Assembly (NCBI RefSeq): GCF_021474405.1 | Contig: NZ_JAKEIO010000002.1 | Span: 62,001-126,000, forward strand | Reading direction: 5' to 3' | DNA: 64,000 nucleotides | Source: [Streptosporangium] indianense | GTDB lineage: Bacteria > Actinomycetota > Actinomycetes > Streptomycetales > Streptomycetaceae | Shown here: positions 8,294-16,363 of the stretch, one piece after another | How positions within the stretch are numbered: position 1 is the first letter of the stretch | How the letters are laid out: the number at the start of each line of letters is the position of its first letter | Notes under the pieces: generated by a model | Databases searched by the model: none | What the model was told of the DNA's origin: nothing | What the model saw: only the letters and a program-made list of their open reading frames with translations | Translations under genes and position numbers: made by a program

Positions 8294-9493
8294 ATGAGGG
8301 AAGCAGTCATCGTTTCGACGGCACGGACGCCGATCGGAAAGGCCTACCGCGGCGCGTTCAACGACACCCAGGCGCAGGAACTCGCCGCCCACGCCCTTTC
8401 GCACGCGGTGCGGCGCGCCGGTCTCGAGGGAGGCGAGGTCGAGGACGTCCTCTTCGGCTGCGCCGTGCAGCAGGGGTCCTCCGGTTTCAACGTGGCGCGT
8501 CAGGCCGCTCTGCGGGCCGGACTTCCGGACACCGTGTCGGGCATGTCGATCGACCGGCAGTGCTCGTCGGGTCTGATGGCCGTAGCGACGGCCGCCAAGC
8601 AGATCGTCACGGACGGCATGCAGGTCGCCGTCGGCGGCGGTGTCGAGTCGATCTCCCTGGTCCAGAACGACCACATGAACACCCATCGCATGACGGATCC
8701 CTGGCTGGTCGAGCACAAGCCGGCCATCTACCTGCCGATGCTGCAGACGGCGGAGATCGTCGCCGAGCGCTACGGCGTGAGCCGGGAGCGCCAGGACGAG
8801 TTCGCGCTGCTGTCACAGCAGCGCACCGCGGCGGCGCAGGAGGCCGGCCGGTTCGACCAGGAGATCGTCGCGCTCAGCAGCGTCAAGAAGGTCCTCGACA
8901 AGCAATCCGGGCACGTACGGGACGAGGAGGTCACCCTGACCCGGGACGAGGGCAACCGCGCGTCGACCACCCTCGACGGCCTGGCCGGCCTGGCACCGGT
9001 GCTGCCCGACGGTCAGGTGAGCGCGCACTCCAGCGTGACGGCGGGCAACTCCTCGCAGCTGTCGGACGGGGCGTCGGCCTCGGTGCTGATGGAGGCGAAG
9101 GAGGCCGAGCGCCGCGGCCTGGAACCGCTGGGCGTCTACCGGGGTATGACCGTCGCCGGGTGCGCGCCGGACGAGATGGGCATCGGCCCGGTCTTCGCCA
9201 TACCGAAGCTGCTGAAGCAGCACAACCTCACCATCGACGACATCGGCCTGTGGGAACTCAACGAGGCCTTCGCCTCCCAGGCGCTGTACTGCCGCGACGA
9301 ACTGCACATCGACCCGGAGCGGTTCAACGTCGACGGCGGCGCGATCTCGGTCGGCCACCCGTACGGCATGACCGGCGCCCGACTGGTGGGGCATGCCCTC
9401 ATCGAGGGCAAGCGCCGCGGCGTTCGGTATGTGGTGATCTCCATGTGCATCGGCGGCGGAATGGGCGCAGCCGGACTGTTCGAGGTCGCCTGA
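8294..9493 (+). CDS. Acetyl-CoA acetyltransferase (thiolase)
   Basis: This thiolase II-type enzyme of 399 residues cleaves 3-ketoacyl-CoA with CoA, or runs the reverse. The catalytic set is complete: nucleophilic Cys90 in DRQCSSGL, His near 354 in [10 protein letters not shown], and the second Cys near 385 in [10 protein letters not shown]. The NEAFASQA motif is also present. ATG 8294 is chosen because the N-terminal [16 protein letters not shown] matches the usual thiolase start; the frame extends upstream without homology. It is the first gene after the 8067 promoter and heads cluster A. A small remnant resembling its own N-terminus lies at 17446. Confidence 0.93.
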   Translation: MREAVIVSTARTPIGKAYRGAFNDTQAQELAAHALSHAVRRAGLEGGEVEDVLFGCAVQQGSSGFNVARQAALRAGLPDTVSGMSIDRQCSSGLMAVATAAKQIVTDGMQVAVGGGVESISLVQNDHMNTHRMTDPWLVEHKPAIYLPMLQTAEIVAERYGVSRERQDEFALLSQQRTAAAQEAGRFDQEIVALSSVKKVLDKQSGHVRDEEVTLTRDEGNRASTTLDGLAGLAPVLPDGQVSAHSSVTAGNSSQLSDGASASVLMEAKEAERRGLEPLGVYRGMTVAGCAPDEMGIGPVFAIPKLLKQHNLTIDDIGLWELNEAFASQALYCRDELHIDPERFNVDGGAISVGHPYGMTGARLVGHALIEGKRRGVRYVVISMCIGGGMGAAGLFEVA

Positions 9494-9495
9494 GC

Positions 9496-10143
9496 ATGGA
9501 CACGTTGTCGAACGAGGTGGAAAAGACCCGGAACGCGGTCCTGGTGGACTTCGGCGGTGTCATCACCTCCAGTGTGTTGCGGGCCTTCACTGAATTCGGC
9601 GCCTCGCTCGGGGGCGATCCGCGCCTTCCGCTGGACCTCCTGAGCCGGGATCAGCCCTCACGCACCCTGCTGGCCGACCACGAGTGCGGCCGTATCGACG
9701 CCCCGGCCTTCGAGCGGGGATTCGCCGAACGCCTCCGTGTCCATGGCGCGGAGGTGTCGGCCGAGGGGCTCACGGCCCGGATGCAGGCGGGAATGTCGAT
9801 CGACGGGGACATGCTCGCGCTGCTCGGTGAGGTGCGAGCCGCCGGTCATCCTGTCGCGTTGGTGTCCAATGCGTTCGGCACCGGGACCTACGACAGCGTC
9901 GACCTCGCGGCCGTCGCCGATGTGGTCGTCATTTCGTCCGAGGTCGGTATCCGCAAGCCTTCCCGACGGATCTACGCGATCGCGTGTGAACGCCTCGGCA
10001 TCGACCCCGAGGAGGCGGTCATGATCGACGATCTGCAGCAGAACCTCGACGGAGCGGCACGGATCGGAATCGGAGGCGTACTGCACACCAGCGCCGCCGA
10101 CACCCGCCGCCAACTCGCCGAACGCTTCGGGATCACTGCCTGA
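9496..10143 (+). CDS. HAD-superfamily hydrolase, ACAD10 N-terminal type
   Basis: This 215-residue haloacid-dehalogenase-fold phosphatase has motif I VDFGGVITSS (about residues 17-26), motif II VSNAF (about 122-126), and motif III/IV with a Lys in GIRKPSRRIY and the acidic pair in MIDDLQQNL. The pattern GGVI..S, KP..RIY, C..LG and DDL..NL..A..GI is that of the HAD domain at the N-terminus of mammalian ACAD10 and soluble epoxide hydrolase. It follows the thiolase by two bases. With the acyl-CoA dehydrogenase at 14356 and the kinase at 16356, it completes the ACAD10 domain set in one cluster. The substrate is unknown; removal of phosphate from an acyl intermediate is a possibility. Confidence 0.85.
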   Translation: MDTLSNEVEKTRNAVLVDFGGVITSSVLRAFTEFGASLGGDPRLPLDLLSRDQPSRTLLADHECGRIDAPAFERGFAERLRVHGAEVSAEGLTARMQAGMSIDGDMLALLGEVRAAGHPVALVSNAFGTGTYDSVDLAAVADVVVISSEVGIRKPSRRIYAIACERLGIDPEEAVMIDDLQQNLDGAARIGIGGVLHTSAADTRRQLAERFGITA

Positions 10144-10297
10144 CCGATACCCATCGACTGACCGGCCGGACGCGCTGAGGTCGGTCATCCGGCCACACCG
10201 CCCGAGGACTTGATGACCAAGCCGGGCAAAGTCACCTCGTCGGCGAGGGTGCGGCCGCACCATCACCTGCTCACATCGCGGAAGGCAGCACCGCCCC

Positions 10298-11821
10298 ATG
10301 ACCAGCGTTTTCGATCCTGTGTGCCGCCACGCGGCCGTCACCCCCGACAACATCGCACTGCGCGGTGCCACGGATCAGTGGACCTACCTTCGGCTTCGGG
10401 ACGCGACCATGCGGTACGCGGGCGCCCTGGCAGCCGCCGGCCTGGCTCCGGGGGACCGGGTGCTGCTCGCCGCGCCCTCGGTGCCCGAGTTCGTGGTGGC
10501 CTACCTGGGGATCCAGGCGGCGGGCTGTGTCGTGGTGCCGGTCAACACGATGTCCACCCGGGCCGAGGTCGAGTACGTCCTCGGCGACGCCGGATGCTCC
10601 TTGGCGATCGCATGGCACGCCCTGGGCCCCGCTGTCTCGGAGGCGGCCGCGGCGCTCTCGGTGCCCTCCTGGGCGTTGTCCCCGGGCACGCCGGTCGGCG
10701 CTGCCCCTGCCGACGTCGTCGACCGTGATCGCGACGAGACGGCGGCCATCCTGTACACGTCGGGCACCACCGGGCGGCCGAAGGGGGCCCAACTCACCGT
10801 CGGGAACCTGCTGTCCGCCGGGGAGATCGGCGCCGAGTGCAGCCGAGCGTCGAGCGCCGACCGCACCGGCACCGGACTCCCGCTGTTCCACGTGTTCGGC
10901 CAGGCATCGGTCATGATGGCGACCTTGACCGTGGGCGGCTCGATGTCGTTGCTGGCCCGATTCGACCCGGCGTCGATGCTGGAGATGCTGCGCCGCGACC
11001 GGCTCACCATCATGGCCGGCGTACCGACCATGTGGAACGCGATGCTGCACGCGGCGGGTGATGCGAACCCGGCGGACTTCGCCGGGCTCCGTGTCGCCGT
11101 CTCCGGCGGCGCGTCGCTTCCCGGGGAGATCGCCCGGGCCTTCGAGGCCCGCTTCGGCTGCACGATCCTCGAAGGGTATGGGCTCACCGAAACCACCGCG
11201 TTCGGCACCTTCAACGACCTCGACCGCGGCGCCAAGACGGGGTACACCGGCAGAGCGGTACCGCGGACGCGAGTGCAGGTGTGTGACGACAACGGCAACG
11301 AGTGCCCGCCGGGTACCGTCGGCGAGGTCCGCATCAAGGGGCCCACGGTGATGCGCGGCTACTGGAACCGGCCCGCGGACACCGCCGCGGCCATCTCCTC
11401 CGATGGCTGGTTCCGCACCGGCGACCTCGGTGAAACCGACACGGACGGCGACCTGCGCATCGTCGACCGTGTGAAGGACCTGATCATCCGCGGCGGCTAC
11501 AACGTCTACCCCGGCGAGGTCGAGGAAGTCCTCTACGAGCACCCCGACATCGTCGAGGCAGCCGTGATCGGCGTTCCCGACGACCACTACGGCGAGGAGG
11601 TCGCCGCGCTCGTCGCCGCCCGGCCCGGTGCGGACCTCGGTGCCGCCGAGGTGTCGAACTGGGCACGAGAGCGGCTGTCCGCCTACAAGATCCCGCGCAT
11701 CGTCCGGTTCGTCGACGCGCTGCCCAAGGGGCCGACGGGGAAGATCCTCAAGCGGTCCATCGACCGTAGCGCTCTGACCCGCGACACCGCCCTCGGTGAC
11801 GTTGCCGCCCGCCGCCCCTGA
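10298..11821 (+). CDS. Acyl-CoA synthetase (AMP-forming)
   Basis: This ANL-superfamily ligase of 507 residues activates a carboxylic acid to its CoA thioester via an acyl-adenylate. It has the P-loop YTSGTTGRPKG (about 150-160), YGLTETT (about 292-298), the hinge/ATP motif GWFRTGD (about 369-375) and the C-terminal catalytic Lys in PTGKILKR (about 480-487). Its likely role is to bring the cluster A substrate into CoA form, as LvaE does in the levulinate pathway. The 154-base gap to the HAD gene may hold another promoter, but no copy of the 22-bp operator is seen there. A C-terminal fragment of a second ligase lies at 18393. Confidence 0.93.
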   Translation: MTSVFDPVCRHAAVTPDNIALRGATDQWTYLRLRDATMRYAGALAAAGLAPGDRVLLAAPSVPEFVVAYLGIQAAGCVVVPVNTMSTRAEVEYVLGDAGCSLAIAWHALGPAVSEAAAALSVPSWALSPGTPVGAAPADVVDRDRDETAAILYTSGTTGRPKGAQLTVGNLLSAGEIGAECSRASSADRTGTGLPLFHVFGQASVMMATLTVGGSMSLLARFDPASMLEMLRRDRLTIMAGVPTMWNAMLHAAGDANPADFAGLRVAVSGGASLPGEIARAFEARFGCTILEGYGLTETTAFGTFNDLDRGAKTGYTGRAVPRTRVQVCDDNGNECPPGTVGEVRIKGPTVMRGYWNRPADTAAAISSDGWFRTGDLGETDTDGDLRIVDRVKDLIIRGGYNVYPGEVEEVLYEHPDIVEAAVIGVPDDHYGEEVAALVAARPGADLGAAEVSNWARERLSAYKIPRIVRFVDALPKGPTGKILKRSIDRSALTRDTALGDVAARRP

Positions 11822-11871
11822 ACCCCCGGGAAACCCGGACATCAGCCTGCTCCGTCTGCCCTTGGGGGTTC

Positions 11872-11900
11872 ATGACTATGGCGTCGGATTCAAGTAAAGT
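11872..11900 (+). promoter_or_regulatory. Operator/promoter of the cluster A tetR gene
   Basis: Bases 11872-11893 match the 22-bp element at 12672 in about 17 positions, and the right half (GCGTCGGATTCAA) is almost identical. A TAAAGT -10 box sits at 11895-11900, in the same place relative to the element as at the other two sites. The -35 region is degenerate. The ATG at 11908 falls where transcription should start, suggesting a leaderless, autoregulated mRNA. Confidence 0.65.
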
Positions 11901-11907
11901 CGCGGGG

Positions 11908-12600
11908 ATGGACACTACTGCGCCCGAGGAGACCGACAGCGACCAGGCACCGCCCGTGGCGCCCTTCTCGCAACTTCGCGAGCCGCCCACGACGCAGCGC
12001 GGAGCGCGGACCCGGGCCGCTCTGGTGAAGGCAGCGCGCAAGGTGTTCGAACGGGACGGTTACCTCGACACCCGCCTGACCGACATCACCAAAGAGGCCC
12101 GGTGCGCGGCGGGATCCTTCTACACCTACTTCGCCAACAAGGAAGAGGTGCTTGCCGCCGTCCTCCTGGAGGCGCAGGAGGACATGATGCACCCCGGCAT
12201 GGGCCGGGTGCAGGGCACCGACGATCCCCATGCGGTACTCGAGGCGAGCAACCGCGCCTATCTCGCGGCGTACAAGCGGAACGCGAAGCTGATGGCACTG
12301 CTCGAGCAGGTCGCCCAAGTGGAGCCGGAGTTCCGTGAGTTCCGAAGGCGGCGCGGGGACGCGTTCATCCGCCGCAACGCCCGCGGTATCGCCGACCTGC
12401 AGGCGCGGGGTGTCGCAGACCGTGAGGTCGATCCGATGATGGCGTCCCGTGCGCTGTCCGGCATGGTCAGTGTCATGGCTTACAACGCCTTCGTGCGCAG
12501 TGAAGAGCAAGAAGAAGACGCGCCGGTGGACTTCGAGGAACTCGTGTCCACGGTCACCCGCCTGTGGGCGAACGCCCTGCGGTTCCCCGGCCACCGCTGA
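11908..12600 (+). CDS. TetR family regulator of cluster A
   Basis: This is a 230-residue TetR-type repressor. The N-terminal helix-turn-helix is clear: RTRAALVKAARKVFERDGYLDTRLTDITKEA, with recognition helix CAAGSFYTYFANKEEVLAAVL (about residues 68-88). The C-terminal ligand domain has no known signature. ATG 11908 is chosen over the ATG at 11872 because the operator and -10 box lie between them and because transcription should begin near 11907. A 22-bp element present here, before the thiolase and before the SDR makes it the likely local repressor, presumably released by an acyl-CoA; both points are inference. Confidence 0.9.
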   Translation: MDTTAPEETDSDQAPPVAPFSQLREPPTTQRGARTRAALVKAARKVFERDGYLDTRLTDITKEARCAAGSFYTYFANKEEVLAAVLLEAQEDMMHPGMGRVQGTDDPHAVLEASNRAYLAAYKRNAKLMALLEQVAQVEPEFREFRRRRGDAFIRRNARGIADLQARGVADREVDPMMASRALSGMVSVMAYNAFVRSEEQEEDAPVDFEELVSTVTRLWANALRFPGHR

Positions 12601-12671
12601 TCCGCCCGCCTCGCAGCCGCTCGTACCCCTGGGGTCGGGCGGCTTCTTCATGGGGTCCGTGCGGCCGGCTA

Positions 12672-12700
12672 TTGAACTTGACGTCGGATTCAATTATACA
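12672..12700 (+). promoter_or_regulatory. Promoter with overlying 22-bp TetR operator, SDR operon
   Basis: TTGAAC (12672-12677), a 17-bp spacer and TATACA (12695-12700) form a near-consensus promoter. The element TTGAACTTGACGTCGGATTCAA (12672-12693) overlies it. It drives the SDR, crotonase, dehydrogenase, SDR and kinase genes, whose ends overlap or nearly touch. Confidence 0.78.
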
Positions 12701-12741
12701 GGTCGGACGCATCGCACGCCCCGTCAACGGAGAGGGTTGCC

Positions 12742-13560
12742 GTGAACCTTGCAGACAGAGTCGCCATCGTCACCGGTGGGGGCGGCGGCATCGGCAGCGC
12801 GCTGGTCGCACGGCTCGCTCGCGAGGGCGCCCGGGTCGTAGTCGCAGACCTCGACGCGGAGGCCGCTCGGGCGGTGTCGGAGACAGTCAACGCCGGCCGT
12901 CGGGGCACCACCGTCAGCGCCGGAGCGGACGTGTCGGACACCGAGCAGATCCAGCAGGTGATCGACCTGGCGGAGAGCGCCTTCGGTCCGGTCGACTTCT
13001 ACTTCGCGAACGCGGGCATCGGCGGCGCGCTCGGCCTCGACGTGAGCGAGGAGGACTGGGATCGCTCGATCGACGTCAACCTGCGAGCCCACATCCGTGC
13101 GGCAAGGCTGCTGGTACCCCGGTGGCTCGAGCGCGGTGAGGGCTACTTCGTCAGCACGGCTTCGGCGGCCGGACTGCTCACCCAGGTCGGCTCCGCCACG
13201 TACGCCGTCACCAAGCACGCGGCCGTCGCCTTCGCCGAGTGGCTGAGTGTCACCTACGGCGACCGCGGCGTTCGGGTCAGCTGTCTGTGCCCGATGGGCG
13301 TGAACACCAGGATGCTGACCGCCGGGGAGGACTCCGGGGACGCGCTGGGAAGAGCCGCGACGCGGGCCGTCACCTCCGCCGGTGACGTCCTGGAGCCGGC
13401 CGAAGTCGCCGACGCCGTCCTGGCCGCCATCGAGGACGAGCGCTTCCTCGTCCTGCCGCACGAAGACGTTCTCGAGATGTACCGGCAGAAGGGCTCGGAC
13501 TACGACCGCTGGGTACGCGGGATGCGCCGCTACCAGAGCTCCCTGCTGGCGCAGGCATGA
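12742..13560 (+). CDS. Short-chain dehydrogenase/reductase (cluster A, first)
   Basis: This classical SDR of 272 residues oxidises or reduces a hydroxyl/keto group with NAD(P). It has the cofactor motif TGGGGGIG (about 11-18), NAG (about 92-94), catalytic Ser in STASAAG (about 139-145) and YAVTK (about 154-158). An Asp in VVADLD after beta-2 favours NAD(H). The GTG start at 12742 follows GGAGAGGG. Its stop overlaps the crotonase start by four bases (ATGA). It is the first gene behind the 12672 operator/promoter. By analogy with LvaD it could act on the 3-hydroxyacyl-CoA produced by the dehydrogenase step, but this is inference. Confidence 0.9.
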   Translation: MNLADRVAIVTGGGGGIGSALVARLAREGARVVVADLDAEAARAVSETVNAGRRGTTVSAGADVSDTEQIQQVIDLAESAFGPVDFYFANAGIGGALGLDVSEEDWDRSIDVNLRAHIRAARLLVPRWLERGEGYFVSTASAAGLLTQVGSATYAVTKHAAVAFAEWLSVTYGDRGVRVSCLCPMGVNTRMLTAGEDSGDALGRAATRAVTSAGDVLEPAEVADAVLAAIEDERFLVLPHEDVLEMYRQKGSDYDRWVRGMRRYQSSLLAQA

Positions 13561-14369
13561 CCGGCGCGCCGGGCGAGCTCGTCCTCGCCGAACGCCGCGG
13601 GCAGGTGCTGCTGGTCACGTTCAACCGGCCCGCCAAGCTGAACGCCTGGACCGACGAACTCGAGGACCGCTACTTCACGCTGCTCGACGCCGCCGAGGAC
13701 GATCGGGACGTACGTGCCGTCGTGGTCACCGGCGCGGGACGCGGATTCTGCGCCGGAGCCGACCTGCAACGGCTAAAGGCGGTCGGCGAGGTCTCCGAGG
13801 CGGGCCGGGCCCGGCGCCGTCCCCGGGACCTTCCGCGGACCCTGCGCAAGCCGCTGATCGGAGCGGTCAACGGAGTGGCCGCCGGCCTCGGCATGGTGGA
13901 GGCGCTCTACTGCGACCTCCGCTTCGGCTCGCCCTCGGCCCGGTTCACCACGGCATTCGCGCACCGAGGGCTGATCGCCGAATACGGGATCTCCTGGCTG
14001 TTGCCCCGGCTGGTGGGGCACAGCCGAGCAGCGGACCTGCTGCTGTCGAGTCGCATGGTGGATGCCGAGGAGGCCTTCCGTGTCGGACTCCTCGACCACC
14101 TGGTCACCACCGGCAGCGTGGTCGATGCCGCTGTCGCGTACGCCGCCGATCTGGCGGAGCGCTGCTCTCCGGCATCCATGGCCACCATCAAGAGGCAGCT
14201 GAGCAACGACGCGGACGGCACCTACGCCGATTCCGTGACCCGGGCGGAGGGCCTGATGCTCCAGGCCTTCGGCGGGTCCGATGTCGTCGAAGGCGTGGCC
14301 AGTCACCTGGACAAGCGCTCGCCCGACTTTCCCTCCCTACCCGTCAGGAGTTCGGATGTCCCTGTTTGA
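13557..14369 (+). CDS. Enoyl-CoA hydratase/isomerase (crotonase) family
   Basis: This 270-residue crotonase-fold enzyme acts on acyl-CoA substrates. The oxyanion-hole segments are GFCAGADL (about 63-70) and NGVAAGLGM (about 104-112). Of the two Glu residues that catalyse hydration in rat hydratase, the second is present in [14 protein letters not shown] (about 141-154). The first position, in the [15 protein letters not shown] segment, aligns with Val instead of Glu. A single-Glu active site is seen in some isomerases and other crotonases, so simple hydration is not assured. The gene overlaps both neighbours, by four bases upstream and 14 downstream. Confidence 0.87.
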   Translation: MTGAPGELVLAERRGQVLLVTFNRPAKLNAWTDELEDRYFTLLDAAEDDRDVRAVVVTGAGRGFCAGADLQRLKAVGEVSEAGRARRRPRDLPRTLRKPLIGAVNGVAAGLGMVEALYCDLRFGSPSARFTTAFAHRGLIAEYGISWLLPRLVGHSRAADLLLSSRMVDAEEAFRVGLLDHLVTTGSVVDAAVAYAADLAERCSPASMATIKRQLSNDADGTYADSVTRAEGLMLQAFGGSDVVEGVASHLDKRSPDFPSLPVRSSDVPV

Positions 14370-15579
14370 TGTGTCGGATCGTGCCAAGAAGTACCGGGCG
14401 GATCTGCTCGCGTTCATGGATGAGCACATCTACCCCGCCGAGGCGGTGTACGACGAGCAGATGCGCGCGTCGGGCGACCCGCACTTCCACCCGCCGATCC
14501 TCGAGGAGCTCAAGGCGGAGGCGCGCAGGCGCGGACTGTGGAACCTGTTCCACCCGCACCCGGAGTGGGGCCCCGGCCTGACGAACCTCGAGTACGCGCC
14601 GCTGGCGGAGATCATGGGCCGCAGTCACATCGCCTCCGAGGCGTGCAACTGCAACGCGCCCGACACCGGCAACATGGAGGTGCTCACCCTCTTCGGCACC
14701 GACGAGCACAAGGAGAAGTACCTCAAGCCGCTGCTCGACGGGACGATGGCCTCGGCCTTCGCGATGACCGAGCCGCGTGTCGCCAGCTCCGATGCCACCA
14801 ACATCGAGCTGCGGATGGAGCGCGACGGCGAGGAGTACGTGCTCAACGGCCGCAAGTGGTTCGCCTCGAACGCGATGCACAAGAACTGCAAGGTGCTCAT
14901 CGTGATGGGCAAGACCGACCCCACGGCGGCCCCGCATCGCCAGCAGTCGATGATGGTCGTGCCCGTGGACGCCCCCGGCGTCACCGTGGTCCGCAACCTC
15001 CCGGTGTTCGGGTACGCGGACCGCGAGGGCCATGCGGAGATCATCTTCGAGAACGTCCGGGTGCCGTCCAAGGACCTCCTCAAGGGCGAGGGCGAGGGTT
15101 TCGCCATCAGCCAGGCCCGGCTCGGGCCCGGCCGCATACACCACTGCATGCGGGCCATCGGCGCGGCCGAGCGGGCACTGGAACTGATGTGCCGGCGCGC
15201 ACAGTCACGGGTGACCTTCGGCAGCCCGGTCGCCGAACGGTCGAACATCCAGGACTGGATCGCGGAAGCGCGGATCGACATCGAGATGATCCGCCTGCTC
15301 ACGCTCAAAGCCGCGTATCTGATGGACACGGTCGGGAACAAGGAAGCGCGTACCGAGATCGCGGCCATCAAGGTGGCCGCCCCCGACATCGCGTTGAAGA
15401 TCGTCGACCGCGCGATCCAGGTGCACGGGGGAGCGGGAGTGACCGACGACTTCCCCTTGGCGATGATGTACGCCCATCTGCGGACGCTGCGGCTGGCTGA
15501 CGGTCCCGACGAGGTTCACAAGCGGGCCATCGCCAAGCAGGAACTGCGGCGGTACCGCGACGCGGCGGCGGTGAACTGA
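14356..15579 (+). CDS. Acyl-CoA dehydrogenase, ACAD10/ACAD11 (LvaC) type
   Basis: This FAD-dependent acyl-CoA dehydrogenase-fold enzyme has 407 residues. The segment [17 protein letters not shown] (about 135-151) and the C-terminal [14 protein letters not shown]...[13 protein letters not shown] (about 356-388) are characteristic of the ACAD10/ACAD11 branch. ACAD10/11 and LvaC process 4-phosphoacyl-CoA made by a partner kinase, removing phosphate and moving the functional group toward C3. The kinase partner is in the same operon at 16356. ATG 14356 has CAGGAG at 14345-14350; it overlaps the crotonase end. The family placement is by eye and fairly strong; the reaction is inferred. Confidence 0.88.
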   Translation: MSLFDVSDRAKKYRADLLAFMDEHIYPAEAVYDEQMRASGDPHFHPPILEELKAEARRRGLWNLFHPHPEWGPGLTNLEYAPLAEIMGRSHIASEACNCNAPDTGNMEVLTLFGTDEHKEKYLKPLLDGTMASAFAMTEPRVASSDATNIELRMERDGEEYVLNGRKWFASNAMHKNCKVLIVMGKTDPTAAPHRQQSMMVVPVDAPGVTVVRNLPVFGYADREGHAEIIFENVRVPSKDLLKGEGEGFAISQARLGPGRIHHCMRAIGAAERALELMCRRAQSRVTFGSPVAERSNIQDWIAEARIDIEMIRLLTLKAAYLMDTVGNKEARTEIAAIKVAAPDIALKIVDRAIQVHGGAGVTDDFPLAMMYAHLRTLRLADGPDEVHKRAIAKQELRRYRDAAAVN

Positions 15580-15580
15580 G

Positions 15581-16363
15581 ATGGCAGGACTCGACCTCAC
15601 CGGTCGTACAGCCGTCGTCACCGGGGCCTCGCGCGGTATCGGGCTGGCGGTGGCCCAGTCCATCGCCGAGGCCGGCGCAAACGTCGTCCTCACCTCCCGG
15701 ACCCAAGAGGCGGCGGAGGCCGCCGCGGCCCAGGTCAAGGGCACAGCGGTCGGCGTGGGAGCGCATGCGGTCGACGAAGAGGCGGCCCGGCGCTGTGTGG
15801 ATCTGACGCTCGAGCGCTTCGGCAGTCTGGACATCCTCGTCAACAACGCGGGGACCAACCCGGCCTTCGGGCCGGTCATCGACCAGGACCACGGCCGGTT
15901 CGCGAAGACCTTCGACGTGAACCTGTGGGCGCCCCTCCTGTGGACGGGTCTGGCCACGCGGGCCTGGATGGGGGAGCACGGCGGGGCGGTCGTCAACACC
16001 GCGTCGGTGGGCGGCATGGCCTCCGAGGCGAACATCGGGCTGTACAACGCCTCGAAGGCCGCGCTGATCCATCTCACCAGGCAACTGGCCCTGGAACTCT
16101 CGCCGAAGGTCCGCGTCAACGCCGTGGCACCGGGGGTGGTGCGCACAAAGCTGGCCGAGGCTCTGTGGAAGGAGCACGAGGAGGAGGTGTCCGCCTCGGT
16201 GGCGCTGGGCCGGATCGGGGAGCCCGCCGACATCGCGTCCGCGGTAGCCTTCCTCGTCTCGGACGCCGCGAGTTGGATCACCGGCGAGACGATGGTGATC
16301 GACGGCGGCCAACTGCTCGGTGATGCGCTCCCGTTCAGGCAAGGAGCCGGTATCGGTGTCTAG
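15581..16363 (+). CDS. Short-chain dehydrogenase/reductase (cluster A, second)
   Basis: This FabG-like classical SDR has 260 residues. Motifs are TGASRGIG (about 12-19), NNAG (about 88-91), a Ser in NTASVGG (about 140-146) and YNASK (about 154-158), with the family ending ITGETMVIDGGQ. An Arg after beta-2 (TSRTQE) favours NADP(H). The start lies one base after the dehydrogenase stop, and its end overlaps the kinase start. The location between the dehydrogenase and kinase suggests it makes or uses the 4-hydroxy/4-oxo or 3-hydroxy intermediate. The exact step cannot be set from sequence. Confidence 0.9.
   Translation: MAGLDLTGRTAVVTGASRGIGLAVAQSIAEAGANVVLTSRTQEAAEAAAAQVKGTAVGVGAHAVDEEAARRCVDLTLERFGSLDILVNNAGTNPAFGPVIDQDHGRFAKTFDVNLWAPLLWTGLATRAWMGEHGGAVVNTASVGGMASEANIGLYNASKAALIHLTRQLALELSPKVRVNAVAPGVVRTKLAEALWKEHEEEVSASVALGRIGEPADIASAVAFLVSDAASWITGETMVIDGGQLLGDALPFRQGAGIGV

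Noticed and set aside
8137..10143. Apparent 668-residue protein spanning the thiolase and HAD genes
   Set aside because: The first two thirds are an out-of-frame reading of the thiolase; only the part from 9496 is the true HAD gene.
10144..10297. Inverted GGCCGGA/TCCGGCC pairing as a terminator after the HAD gene
   Set aside because: The loop is long and pairing short; the flanking genes belong together, so it was not called.
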